Assembly (NCBI RefSeq): GCF_003003005.1
Contig: NZ_PVTR01000005.1
Location: forward strand, 62,001 to 126,000
Length of the DNA: 64,000 bases
Reading direction: 5' to 3'
Source: Mongoliibacter ruber
Lineage (GTDB): Bacteria > Bacteroidota > Bacteroidia > Cytophagales > Cyclobacteriaceae
Of the stretch, positions 1 to 7,997 are shown piece after piece (the first letter of the stretch is position 1; every line of letters begins with the position of its first letter). The translations under genes and the position numbers were made by a program. The notes under the pieces were generated by a model. The model saw only the letters and a program-made list of their open reading frames with translations, ran no database searches and was not told the DNA's origin.

Positions 1-149
1 GTATGTAAAGTCACCAAATAGTGTTTTTTATCTTTTTCTATCAAAATGATATCCTGATCTCCTACCAAACTCCCAAGGTAAGTTCCTTCCAGACTTTGGC
101 CAGAGGAAGAAAAACCGATCATAAAGAAAATTATTAGTAGGTATTTCAT
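1..149 (-). CDS. secreted protein, third member of a tandem paralogue array (partial, cut by window edge)
   Basis: Only the first 49 codons lie in the window; the gene runs leftward off the edge. It starts with ATG at 147-149 and encodes a signal peptide ending near GFSSSGQ, then SLEGTYLGSLVGDQD and LIEKDKKHYLVTL. These match, almost residue for residue, the start of the gene at 1098-1817 (NLEGVYSGSLVGDQD, LIEKDQGNYLVTL). It is therefore a third copy of that family. The family is not one I recognise; export to periplasm or surface is inferred from the signal peptide. Confidence 0.75.
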   Translation of the reverse strand, partial: MKYLLIIFFMIGFSSSGQSLEGTYLGSLVGDQDIILIEKDKKHYLVTLH

Positions 150-234
150 GACATATATATCAAATGTTTAAATACAAAATACAGGATAGATTTGCCTACA
201 CCAACAACTCACCAAAAGGTGAAGCTAAAGCTTA

Positions 235-978
235 TTATTTCTTCCTGATCAAAACTTGCATTAACCCATTGTCTTGAAAAACAGTTAATGTGTCATTTTT
301 CACCAAATACGCTGATTTTGATTCATGGCTCCGCCCTCCCGATCTCCCTTTAATGATTAAATATTTCTGATCGATAGTTTCCCAATATATAGTCGGTAAT
401 TCAGTAAATAATGGAGCCTTCACACCTTGTTCAATTAAATCATCTCTAAACTGCCTCATATCCATAATCACCCTGCCATCATCAGTGTAGATTTGAGAAT
501 AATTTTTCCCCCGATAGTCAACATCTTTATCTATTGAACCATCTTTATTAAATATTCCTACTTTAACCCAGTCTCCAATAAGATCCTCATCCAATTGATG
601 TGAAGTTTTTTTTCCCAAATCCTTTTTATTAGAATCATTATTCACTATCTGAAGCAGAGAAAATTCTGAGCTGTATTTATGTTCTTCCAAAAAAAAAGTT
701 ACAATTATATTATTACTTTTCTTCTGCGCTTTTATTTCTAAATCTCCTCCTTCATTGAGAGGAAGATGAAAAACCAACTCTCCAGAAGAAATTTCTCCAA
801 ATGTGACAAAATTATTCTCGCTATTAATCAATTTTACAGTATACCCACTTTTTATTTTTTCAAGGATCATAGTGTCCTCTTTTGACAATAATTCACCTGA
901 ATATTGCCCTTCAAAAGATTGACCTAAGACTTGAAATACTATCAAAAATTGAAAGATAAAAAGAACATGATGTTTCAT
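235..978 (-). CDS. secreted protein of unknown function, paralogue 2 of tandem array
   Basis: The 247-residue product begins with a signal peptide (MKHHVLFIFQFLIVFQVLGQ). I chose the second possible start at 978; three residues further upstream (MCK) is also possible. After the signal comes SFEGQYSGELL, a stretch of beta-like residues, an acidic linker near residue 125, and a C-terminal half with LIGDWVKVGIFNKDGSIDKD. The neighbouring paralogue has LIGTWIEKQAFSLDGTIDKE at the same place, so the two align over their full length with roughly one third to one half identity. The LIGxW motif resembles lipocalin-like or copper-resistance-like beta barrels, but that is only a resemblance. No function is assigned. 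Confidence 0.75.
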   Translation of the reverse strand: MKHHVLFIFQFLIVFQVLGQSFEGQYSGELLSKEDTMILEKIKSGYTVKLINSENNFVTFGEISSGELVFHLPLNEGGDLEIKAQKKSNNIIVTFFLEEHKYSSEFSLLQIVNNDSNKKDLGKKTSHQLDEDLIGDWVKVGIFNKDGSIDKDVDYRGKNYSQIYTDDGRVIMDMRQFRDDLIEQGVKAPLFTELPTIYWETIDQKYLIIKGRSGGRSHESKSAYLVKNDTLTVFQDNGLMQVLIRKK

Positions 979-993
979 TTTACACAATTTAAA

Positions 994-1030
994 GATTCCC
1001 TGATTTTTTACTGATTAAAAAATCAGGGAT
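994..1030 (-). terminator. hairpin between two paralogues
   Basis: An almost perfect inverted repeat (TCCCTGATTTTTT at 997-1009 against AAAAAATCAGGGA at 1017-1029) lies between the end of the gene at 1098 and the start of the gene at 978. The stem is A/T-rich at its top and gives a run of T on either strand, so it may stop transcription of the paralogue at 1098-1817 and separate the two genes. Confidence 0.55.
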
Positions 1031-1097
1031 CAAAACAACATAAATCCGAATAATAGTATCAATATACAAAGGAAAATAAAAACCATAATTGAGGATT

Positions 1098-1817
1098 TTA
1101 TTTTTTTTCTTTTACAAAAACTTTCCTGATTTTTTCTTCTTCAACAATTAGAGAATCCCCCTGAATTTTATAAGTTGATTGAAAAGTTTGGTTAACTGAT
1201 GGAATTTGTGTGATTAAAACACAATTATTATCTGTTGACCAAAAAAAAGTGGGTAAGTCCGAAAAATCAAACCTATGTCCATGCTTATTAGCCACATCTC
1301 TAAAAATTCTGGAATCCGGTATTATTCGCCCATCACTTGAATAGGTGATTTTATAGTTCTTTGTGGAATTATCCATCTCTTTGTCAATGGTTCCATCTAA
1401 GGAGAAAGCCTGTTTCTCTATCCAAGTTCCAATTAGTCTTTCATCTTTTTGATTCCCTAAAGATGATATAACCTTACTTCCATGAGATTTACTCACTGAA
1501 TCAAAACTTAAGTTAAAACGCTCATTTTCTAATTCGAATTCCAAAAATAAAACATCACCTTCCTTTGTTGTAAAGACCTCCAGTTCATCACCATCTTGGA
1601 GAGGGACTGCAAAAGTTAGCCCATCTACTTTTTGCAAACCTAACATTAATAAAGAAGTGTTTTTTCCTGTCTGTAACGTTACTAAATAATTACCCTGATC
1701 TTTCTCAATCAGAATTAAATCCTGATCTCCTACCAAACTTCCAGAATAAACTCCTTCTAAATTTTGACTTAAAGAAGAAAAGCAAATGAAATTAAGAATT
1801 ATAAAAATGTGTTTCAT
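1098..1817 (-). CDS. secreted protein of unknown function, paralogue 1 of tandem array
   Basis: The 239-residue protein has a signal peptide (MKHIFIILNFICFSSLSQ) followed by NLEGVYSGSLVGDQD. The C-terminal half contains LIGTWIEKQAFSLDGTIDKE, then SSDGRIIPDSRIFRD and LPTFFWSTDNNCVLITQ, which align with TDDGRVIMDMRQFRD and LPTIYWETIDQKYLIIK of the next gene. All three copies lie on the minus strand with short gaps, so they arose by tandem duplication. I do not recognise the family; a small secreted beta-rich binding protein is a guess from composition. Confidence 0.75.
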   Translation of the reverse strand: MKHIFIILNFICFSSLSQNLEGVYSGSLVGDQDLILIEKDQGNYLVTLQTGKNTSLLMLGLQKVDGLTFAVPLQDGDELEVFTTKEGDVLFLEFELENERFNLSFDSVSKSHGSKVISSLGNQKDERLIGTWIEKQAFSLDGTIDKEMDNSTKNYKITYSSDGRIIPDSRIFRDVANKHGHRFDFSDLPTFFWSTDNNCVLITQIPSVNQTFQSTYKIQGDSLIVEEEKIRKVFVKEKK

Positions 1818-1831
1818 GGCTTTAATTAGGA

Positions 1832-1860
1832 ATGTTCCGGTAATATTTCAACCGGAACAT
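1832..1860. promoter_or_regulatory. 10-bp inverted repeat upstream of the paralogue array
   Basis: ATGTTCCGGT (1832-1841) is perfectly complementary to ACCGGAACAT (1851-1860) with a 9-nt loop, 15 nt before the start codon at 1817. It could be a terminator for vapC, which ends at 2013 on the same strand, or an operator or leader hairpin of the array. There is no clear T tract, so I leave the role open. Confidence 0.4.
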
Positions 1861-2012
1861 GTTCTATATATACAACTTATTAATTTCGCTAAATAAAGGC
1901 CTGATATTAAATTGTTCTTACCAGCATAAGATACCGATAAAGATGCATACAACATCATGTCCTCAATTGCGCACCCCCCCATAAAAAAGATCAATCTCAA
2001 AACCCACCCCAA

Positions 2013-2417
2013 TTATCGGATAGCGTAAAATTCCAAATCAAAATATTCAGAAATCGGCATAAAATCTCGGTCCAGATGAAAAAGAGGAACCTTTCGAGAA
2101 ATAGCATACCATGCAATCAAACAATCATAGCTTTTCCGAACGGTATATCCCTTGGTTCTTAAGACAGAATATACCTGCGCAGCACCTTCGGCAGCTTCAA
2201 ATGGATCAGAATGGATCTGCTTCAATGCACTCAACTTGTCTTTCATTATTAAAAAATCATTAGGATACTTCAATCCCTGCAAAATTTCTTGGTAAATAGG
2301 TGGACAGATCAAAACTTGATCTTTATTCAACAATTCCTGCACGGTAGAAGTAAGTTTTCGGTCTTTTCCAGTAAAAAAAGCAATCCACACACTCGTATCT
2401 ATCAGCACCTCAACCAT
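2013..2417 (-). CDS. vapC: PIN-domain ribonuclease toxin (VapC family)
   Basis: The 134 residues make a single PIN domain, the usual VapC length. The acidic residues that bind Mg2+ in this family are visible: D7 in LIDTSVWI, E44 in YQEILQG, D98 in SYDCLIAWYAI and D116 in HLDRDF. VapC toxins cleave tRNA or rRNA when the antitoxin is lost. The gene starts one base after the stop of the vapB gene at 2419-2610 (TGA-A-ATG), so the two are transcribed and probably translated together. Such pairs are normally repressed by their own protein complex. The specific RNA target cannot be read from sequence. Confidence 0.9.
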   Translation of the reverse strand: MVEVLIDTSVWIAFFTGKDRKLTSTVQELLNKDQVLICPPIYQEILQGLKYPNDFLIMKDKLSALKQIHSDPFEAAEGAAQVYSVLRTKGYTVRKSYDCLIAWYAISRKVPLFHLDRDFMPISEYFDLEFYAIR

Positions 2418-2418
2418 T

Positions 2419-2610
2419 TCAATCAGTCCTCATGGCATCTAAATCTCCAGACCAATCAATCTTACCTGCCATTTCAGAAAGTTCTCGCAATTTAATTAAT
2501 CTTAGAAACTCTTTCAGCGCCAAATCAACCGCCTCACGTTTTGTTTTAATATTCGTTTTTTCAAGAATTTCATCAATAAGTTTCTGGTCAATTTCAATAT
2601 TTGTTCTCAT
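2419..2610 (-). CDS. vapB: VapB-type antitoxin
   Basis: The 63-residue product starts MRTNIEIDQKLIDEILE and continues with TKREAVDLALKEFLRL, the strand-helix-helix pattern of VapB antitoxins in the family with VapC partners (N-terminal DNA-binding part, then a toxin-wrapping tail ending in WSGDLDAMR). I start it at the ATG at 2608-2610; seven further upstream codons are open but start poorly and would not fit the family. It lies directly in front of vapC in the usual antitoxin-first order. Confidence 0.85.
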   Translation of the reverse strand: MRTNIEIDQKLIDEILEKTNIKTKREAVDLALKEFLRLIKLRELSEMAGKIDWSGDLDAMRTD

Positions 2611-2871
2611 AGCAATATCGTTTATACACAAAAATAAAAAATTCTATACACATAATCTTTTACATGCTATCACAGATTTTTAAATATTACTACAGGTTAT
2701 CAATTATTGAATAAATTGGTATTTATAATTATCAGTTCTAAAAGTTAACTTTGATGAAGTAAACTTTTCCTAAATTTTAAACTTTGGAAAAGTTAAACTG
2801 AAAACAACAGGGATTTTGAATCCATTTATACTGTCCTCTGAATTGCAAATTCCTAGAAACTATAAGGTCTT

Positions 2872-2905
2872 AACCTTTGATACCGTACGTACGGTATCGA
2901 AGGTT
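2872..2905. repeat. 34-bp near-perfect palindrome
   Basis: A palindrome centred between 2888 and 2889 with core ATACCGTACGTACGGTAT; only one opposed pair (T2878/G2899) is not Watson-Crick. Its outer arms AACCTT/AAGGTT are the same as those of the hairpin at 2992-3024, so it seems to belong to the same repeat family with a different core. It lies in the 540-bp gap between vapB and hutI, where I see no gene. Confidence 0.7.
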
Positions 2906-2949
2906 ATTCCAGAGTATTTAATTGCATAGTAAGTTTTCCACTTAATTAA

Positions 2950-2981
2950 GACCTTCGGGGTTTTTGGAAACCCCAAAGGTC
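2950..2981. repeat. hairpin repeat (CTTTGGGGTTT family), copy 1
   Basis: GACCTTCGGGGTTT pairs with AAACCCCAAAGGTC around a short loop. Closely similar hairpins lie at 3112-3141 and 18132-18164, so this is a dispersed intergenic element of the REP type. It could act as a terminator for either strand. Confidence 0.65.
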
Positions 2982-2991
2982 AGGTGCAGCT

Positions 2992-3024
2992 AACCTTTGA
3001 GGTCTTTTTTGGACCTTGAAGGTT
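2992..3024. repeat. hairpin repeat (AACCTTTGAGGTC family)
   Basis: AACCTTTGAGGTC pairs with GGACCTTGAAGGTT across a T tract. The element at 18222-18254 is a close relative in the opposite orientation. Two family members only 10 bp apart here, plus a third at 3112, suggest clustering of a mobile or structural intergenic element. Confidence 0.6.
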
Positions 3025-3111
3025 TTTCCAAAATTAAAAGCCCTGAAAAAATTATGAGTATCTTAATCTCTAATTTTCAAAGTTTCACCAACTAATTAAC
3101 TTAAAAGTAAA

Positions 3112-3141
3112 GACCCTTGGGGTTTTTAAACCCCAAAGGTC
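3112..3141. repeat. hairpin repeat (CTTTGGGGTTT family), copy 2
   Basis: A hairpin of GACCCTTGGGGTTT against AAACCCCAAAGGTC ending 13 bp before the hutI start codon. A stem so close to the start would sit in the hutI mRNA leader and could affect translation, unless the promoter lies inside it. Confidence 0.6.
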
Positions 3142-3154
3142 TATCCTAGACACC

Positions 3155-4402
3155 ATGCCAACCATAAAACACACCTTTATAGGCCCTATCCGCCAAGCCC
3201 TCACCTTGTCAAACCTCCCCCTCAAAGGAGCTTTGAAAGATGAGCAAATGGAAATAATTTCCGAAGCAGGTATCCTGATCAAAAACGACAAAATCCATCA
3301 AATTGGAAGCTATTGGGACATATTTCCAGAAGCACAGTCCATCGGCGCGGAAATCGTGACCTTAAAGGGTGACTTTGTCGCACTTCCCGGTTTGATTGAC
3401 TGCCATACGCATATCTGTTTCGGAGGCAGCCGTGCCCAGGATTATGCCTTACGCAATGCAGGAAAAACCTACCTTGAAATCGCCAAATCCGGTGGTGGCA
3501 TCTGGGACACAGTTACCAAAACCCGAAAAGCAAGTCTGGAAAAACTTGCCCAACTGACAGTTCAACGTGCCAATAGACACCTAAAGGATGGTATCACGAC
3601 CATCGAGATCAAAAGTGGTTATGGATTATCCGTAGAAGAAGAACTCAAAATGCTCAGAGCAATCAAACTTGCTGATGAAAACACAACAGCCGATCTGACC
3701 CCAACTTGCTTGGCTGCCCATATTCCACCCAAGGATTTTGAGGGTACCCACCGAGATTACCTGAAAGCCATATCAGAGGAAGTATTCCCCATTCTTAAAG
3801 AAGAGGGTTTAGCCAATCGAATAGACGCTTTTATCGAGGAAACAGCATTTACATCCGAGGATATCCAATCTTATTTCCAAAAAGCAAAAGAAATGGGTTT
3901 TGACATTACTGTACATGCAGATCAATTCCGTACAGGGGGGTCCAGAGTAGCTATTGATTTTGGTGCTATTTCTGCAGATCATTTGGAAGCAAGTACAGGA
4001 AATGAAATTCAAATACTTGCCAACTCAAACACCATTGCTGTGGCATTACCCGGCGCATCCATGGGTTTGGGAGTAGCTTATACCCCGGCCCGAAAACTAC
4101 TCGATGCTGGTGCTTCCCTCGCTATCGCCTCCGATTGGAATCCAGGCTCGGCCCCCATGGGTGATTTGCTTATGCAAGCTGCTGTTTTGGGAACTTACGA
4201 GAAACTCAGCAATGCAGAAGTCTTGGCTGGAATCACTTCCAGAGCTGCCGCAGCCCTTAACCTTACCGATCGAGGTCAACTCCACTCGGGCATGTTAGCC
4301 GATATCATCCTTTTCCCTACTAATGATTATCGGGAGATTACTTATCAGCAGGGGAGACTTAAACCTTTTAAGGTGTTTAAAAGAGGGGTGGAAATAAGGT
4401 AG
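3155..4402 (+). CDS. hutI: imidazolonepropionase
   Basis: The enzyme opens the ring of imidazolonepropionate to formiminoglutamate, the third step of histidine breakdown in the cytosol. The 415 residues have the usual length. Visible motifs are the metal-binding DCHTH (H84 and H86) within GLIDCHTHICFGG, the substrate loop SGGGIWDTV, ITVHADQF, SADHLEAS, and ASDWNPGSAP with the catalytic aspartate. The start at 3155 gives MPTIKHTFIGPIRQAL. hutU follows 350 bp downstream on the same strand. hutH and hutG are not in the window, so the pathway must be completed elsewhere or beyond the edge. Confidence 0.96.
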   Translation: MPTIKHTFIGPIRQALTLSNLPLKGALKDEQMEIISEAGILIKNDKIHQIGSYWDIFPEAQSIGAEIVTLKGDFVALPGLIDCHTHICFGGSRAQDYALRNAGKTYLEIAKSGGGIWDTVTKTRKASLEKLAQLTVQRANRHLKDGITTIEIKSGYGLSVEEELKMLRAIKLADENTTADLTPTCLAAHIPPKDFEGTHRDYLKAISEEVFPILKEEGLANRIDAFIEETAFTSEDIQSYFQKAKEMGFDITVHADQFRTGGSRVAIDFGAISADHLEASTGNEIQILANSNTIAVALPGASMGLGVAYTPARKLLDAGASLAIASDWNPGSAPMGDLLMQAAVLGTYEKLSNAEVLAGITSRAAAALNLTDRGQLHSGMLADIILFPTNDYREITYQQGRLKPFKVFKRGVEIR

Positions 4403-4749
4403 AAATATGATTGAAATAAATGGAAATATGCTCTGCCACGGCAGACAGGTTTGCGAAATATATAGAAATATGTTGAAATAAAGTAGAAATCCGTCACGGC
4501 CAAGTTATGCATTCGGCGAAATATAGTGGAAATAGCTCTCCTTGTCACCTCGATCCCGACATCTGTTCGGGAGAGAGTTTTTAAACCCCCAAAAGGGAAA
4601 AAGATTTCTCTCTACGTTCGAAATGACAAGGTGAAGCCCTTTTCAATTTGAACCATGATCGATGGAGGAATCATATTTCAATTTATTTCGCGAAGCATAT
4701 TTCAACCATATATCCCTTAAATTCCAAAAGCCCAATAAATAAAAAAATC
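4403..4749. repeat. nested inverted-repeat element between hutI and hutU
   Basis: This gap holds no gene but is full of nested inverted repeats. The outer pair is GAAATATGATT (4402-4412) with AATCATATTTC (4669-4679), then GAAATATGC (4423-4431) with GCATATTTC (4695-4703). Further in are CCTTGTCA (4540-4547) with TGACAAGG (4624-4631), and an inner hairpin TCCCGA (4554-4559) with TCGGGA (4567-4572). Degenerate GAAATA words recur through the left arm. The arrangement resembles a miniature inverted-repeat element or composite of several. It separates hutI and hutU, which are probably in one operon in relatives. Confidence 0.5.
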
Positions 4750-6747
4750 ATGACCTTCCAAGACCAAATCCTCCAAGGCATCCCCTCCCAACTCCCAGCC
4801 AAAAAGCCATACGATACCAAAGTTTCCCATGCCCCTAAGCGAAAAGACATTTTGAGTATGGAGGAGAAGAAACTAGCGGTGAGGAATGCGCTTCGTTATT
4901 TCCCGAAGGCTTGGCATGCGGAATTGGCAAAGGAATTTTATGAAGAATTGCAGGAATATGGGAGGATCTATATGTACCGGTTTATGCCGGAGTATGCAAT
5001 GTACGCCAGGCCGATTTCTGAATACCCCGCCAAAAGCCAACAGGCAGCGGCCATCATGCTGATGATCCAAAACAACCTCGATCCAGCAGTGGCACAACAT
5101 CCGCTGGAGCTGATTACTTATGGCGGAAACGGTGCCGTATTTCAAAACTGGGCGCAGTACCTGCTCACCATGCAGTACCTGGCCGAAATGACGGAGGAAC
5201 AAACCCTACACATGTATTCCGGCCATCCCATGGGACTTTTCCCTTCTTCCAAAGAAGCCCCGAGGGTTGTGGTTACCAATGGAATGATGATCCCCAACTA
5301 TTCAAAGCCTGATGATTGGGAGAAATACAATGCTCTTGGAGTGACACAATATGGGCAGATGACCGCAGGTTCCTATATGTATATTGGCCCGCAAGGGATT
5401 GTACATGGCACTACCATTACGGTGATGAATGCTTTTAGAAAAAAACTCGGTGCAGCTGTCAATCCAAAGGGCAAAGTATTCCTTACCGCAGGTTTGGGTG
5501 GCATGTCCGGTGCTCAACCGAAGGCAGGAAACATTGCAGGTTGTATCACCGTCTGTGCCGAGGTCAACCCAAAGGCAGCCCACAAAAGACATGAACAAGG
5601 TTGGGTAGATGAATTGATCGAAGATCTGGACAGATTAGTTGAGCGGGTGAGAAGCGCCCAAGAAAATCTGGAAGTGTTTTCCATTGCATATTTGGGCAAC
5701 GTGGTGGATGTATGGGAGAAATTTGATGAAGAGGACATTATGATAGAACTCGGTTCCGATCAGACTTCTTTACACAACCCATGGGCAGGTGGATACTATC
5801 CTGTAGGTCTGCGTTTCGAAGAAGCCAATGACATGATGGCGAATGACCCTGAGGAATTCAAAACCAAGGTACAGGAATCTCTTCGCAGACATGCTAATGC
5901 TATCAATAAGCATGCAGCAAAAGGAACCTACTTTTTCGACTACGGCAATGCCTTCTTGCTGGAAGCTTCCCGAGCTGGAGCCGAAGTGATGGCGGAAAAC
6001 GGGATTGATTTTAGATACCCTTCCTATGTGCAGGATATTTTGGGCCCCATGTGTTTTGATTATGGTTTTGGGCCGTTCAGGTGGGTTTGCACTTCGTGCA
6101 AGCGGGAAGACCTAGAGAAAACCGACCAGATTGCAGCAAAAGTCCTCAAAGAAATCATGTCCTCCTCCCCTACCGAAATCCAACAACAGATGCAGGATAA
6201 CATCAAATGGATCGAAGAAGCAGGTAAAAATAAAATGGTGGTGGGTTCGCAAGCGAGAATCCTATACGCTGACGCAGAAGGCAGGATAAAAATCGCACAG
6301 GCCTTTAACAAAGCTGTAGAATCGGGTGAACTATCCGCTCCTGTGGTATTGGGTAGAGACCACCATGATGTAAGTGGCACTGATTCTCCTTACCGAGAAA
6401 CCAGTAATATCTACGATGGAAGTCAATTTACAGCTGACATGGCCATTCACAATGTGATTGGCGACAGTTTCCGTGGAGCTACCTGGGTCTCCATCCACAA
6501 CGGCGGCGGTGTAGGCTGGGGCGAAGTGATCAACGGAGGTTTCGGAATGCTACTCGATGGCACCGCAGAAGCTGACCGGAGGCTACAATCCATGCTTTTC
6601 TACGATGTCAACAATGGGATTTCAAGAAGGGCTTGGGCCAGAAATGATGAAGCTTTGTTTGCGGTTAAGAGAGAGATGGAAAGGACTCCAGGGTTGAAAG
6701 TGACGGTGGCGGAGATGGTGGATGAGGATTTGTTGGAATTTTTATAA
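4750..6747 (+). CDS. hutU: urocanate hydratase
   Basis: HutU adds water to urocanate to give imidazolonepropionate, using tightly bound NAD+ as electrophile; it acts in the step before hutI. The 665-residue product fits the long form common in this phylum. Seen are YGGNGAVFQNWAQYLLTM, YSGHPMGLFPS, TAGSYMYIGPQGIVHGTT, LTAGLGGMSGAQPKA (NAD site), DQTSLHNPWAGGYYPVG, and GPMCFDYGFGPFRWVC. I start it at the ATG at 4750 (MTFQDQILQG); the 34 upstream open codons run through the repeat element. The last 282 bp recur as a diverged copy at 10455-10736. This copy ends EDLLEFL while the other ends EDLLEFQDEI. Confidence 0.96.
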   Translation: MTFQDQILQGIPSQLPAKKPYDTKVSHAPKRKDILSMEEKKLAVRNALRYFPKAWHAELAKEFYEELQEYGRIYMYRFMPEYAMYARPISEYPAKSQQAAAIMLMIQNNLDPAVAQHPLELITYGGNGAVFQNWAQYLLTMQYLAEMTEEQTLHMYSGHPMGLFPSSKEAPRVVVTNGMMIPNYSKPDDWEKYNALGVTQYGQMTAGSYMYIGPQGIVHGTTITVMNAFRKKLGAAVNPKGKVFLTAGLGGMSGAQPKAGNIAGCITVCAEVNPKAAHKRHEQGWVDELIEDLDRLVERVRSAQENLEVFSIAYLGNVVDVWEKFDEEDIMIELGSDQTSLHNPWAGGYYPVGLRFEEANDMMANDPEEFKTKVQESLRRHANAINKHAAKGTYFFDYGNAFLLEASRAGAEVMAENGIDFRYPSYVQDILGPMCFDYGFGPFRWVCTSCKREDLEKTDQIAAKVLKEIMSSSPTEIQQQMQDNIKWIEEAGKNKMVVGSQARILYADAEGRIKIAQAFNKAVESGELSAPVVLGRDHHDVSGTDSPYRETSNIYDGSQFTADMAIHNVIGDSFRGATWVSIHNGGGVGWGEVINGGFGMLLDGTAEADRRLQSMLFYDVNNGISRRAWARNDEALFAVKREMERTPGLKVTVAEMVDEDLLEFL

Positions 6748-6776
6748 TTACCTATATTGTATAAAATAATTAAGTC

Positions 6777-6959
6777 ATGTTGAATAAAGCGCAGGTAAGA
6801 ACACAACTGGAAAAACTTCCTGAAGAGTTTACATTAGATGAACTGGTAGAACAATTAATCCTGATTCAAAGAATTGAAAAAGGTTTGGAAGATTCTAGAG
6901 AAGATAGGATTATTTCAGAGGAGGATCTCGACAAAGAAATAGAAAAATGGTTCACCTAA
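6777..6959 (+). CDS. antitoxin of a ParE/RelE-type pair
   Basis: A 60-residue acidic helical protein (MLNKAQVRTQLEKLPEEFTL, then LDELVEQLILIQRIEKGLED) ending just inside the toxin gene: its last 13 bases overlap the start of the gene at 6947. The overlap, size and order are those of an antitoxin placed before a ParE-like toxin. The EEFTLDELVEQLILIQRIEKG type is common in this phylum. DNA binding by the N-terminal part and autoregulation are inferred from the family. Confidence 0.8.
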   Translation: MLNKAQVRTQLEKLPEEFTLDELVEQLILIQRIEKGLEDSREDRIISEEDLDKEIEKWFT

Positions 6960-7249
6960 ATTGGACCAATCAGTCAATGACTGATTTGAAAGAAATAGCA
7001 GATTATATCAGCAAAGACTCGATTAAATATGCTAAAATACTGGTCAAAGGATTAAAAAAACGAACAATCATTTTGAAAACCAATCCATTGTCTGGTCAAA
7101 AAATTGATTTTTTTAATGATGACACCATCAGGCAATTAACCGAAGGAAGTTACATTATCGTTTACAAAATAATCAATGATAAAAGAATTGATATTTTAAC
7201 AGTTCATCATTCAGCAAGAGATTTAGGTAAAAGAAAACTTGATCCCTGA
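6947..7249 (+). CDS. ParE/RelE-superfamily toxin
   Basis: The 100 residues show the ParE/RelE fold pattern: an N-terminal strand and helix (LNWTNQSMTDLKEIADYISK), a middle helix with KILVKGLKKR, NPLSGQ, then RQLTEGSYIIVYKI and the C-terminal strands ILTVHHSARDL, the last being typical of this family. ParE members poison gyrase, while RelE members cut mRNA on the ribosome; the sequence does not settle which. The pair sits just downstream of hutU, inside the segment bracketed by the hutU 3' repeat, so it may have arrived with that segment. Confidence 0.85.
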   Translation: MVHLNWTNQSMTDLKEIADYISKDSIKYAKILVKGLKKRTIILKTNPLSGQKIDFFNDDTIRQLTEGSYIIVYKIINDKRIDILTVHHSARDLGKRKLDP

Positions 7250-7317
7250 TTAATTTGAACTTTTAAATTCTTTAAATTACTGAATTTAAAAGAAAATGAA
7301 AAAAACTGACAATTCTC

Positions 7318-7896
7318 CTACATCAACAGTACAACAGTAGTCAACACCATATTGACACCAAACCCTATCCACCATTTATTCATTACCCTTCTGTCTTTGA
7401 TCTTGAAAGCCTGATCCTCATACCCTAATCTGTAGTTTTCTTCCTCCATCATTGCTTCGTCTGGATAATTGAGATTGTGTTCCTTAGGTGGTTCCTGTGA
7501 AATAAAAATCGCAGCCAAAAGTCCTGCTAAAGGCTGAATGGTTGAGCCCGCCAAAACTAGGTTTTCAGCTGTCCTATTGCCAGGATAAAAAGTGCTTGCG
7601 TCATTCCATCCATTTAAAAACATTTCGCTGGCCTCTACAGGGATCCTCTCTCCTTCTAAAAAGAAGATAGTTTCTTCATCTTGTTTAGAAATGCTGGAAA
7701 TTTCGGTTAGCGGCTTCCTTAACTTGGGTCCTTTTTGGTTATTATCCATCCTATAAACTAGCTTTTCGGATTTAATTTTGTGTATATAAATGGTTAAAGT
7801 ATCCCCTTCATTCGTTCGTGCAATATATTGAGCACTCAAGGGAAAAAGTTGAATACAGAGGTTTAAGAGAACCAAAAAAACGATTTTGTCGGTCAT
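7318..7896 (-). CDS. exported or membrane protein of unknown function
   Basis: From the ATG at 7896 the product is 192 residues; a GTG 12 codons upstream is possible but would spoil the signal peptide (MTDKIVFLVLLNLCIQLFPL, cleaved near SAQ). A soluble part follows with DTLTIYIHKIKSEKLVYRMD and PLTEISSI, a pattern seen in Bacteroidota proteins that respond to a NGDTL-type motif. A weak hydrophobic segment lies mid-protein (IQPLAGLLAAIFIS) and a clear one at the C-terminus (WWIGFGVNMVLTTVVLLM). I do not recognise the family. It follows the CPBP gene at 7998 on the same strand. Confidence 0.65.
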   Translation of the reverse strand: MTDKIVFLVLLNLCIQLFPLSAQYIARTNEGDTLTIYIHKIKSEKLVYRMDNNQKGPKLRKPLTEISSISKQDEETIFFLEGERIPVEASEMFLNGWNDASTFYPGNRTAENLVLAGSTIQPLAGLLAAIFISQEPPKEHNLNYPDEAMMEEENYRLGYEDQAFKIKDRRVMNKWWIGFGVNMVLTTVVLLM

Positions 7897-7997
7897 AGAG
7901 AATTTTTTAAACTTACTTCCAAATTTAATCACAAATTAATTTTAGTTGTTCATCAAAAGCATTAAAGCTTAGTTCACAATTTCATTCTCGACTTATC

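Noticed and set aside
4648-4749. Upstream start of hutU
   Set aside because: The extra 34 residues come from the inverted-repeat element; the family begins at MTFQDQIL.
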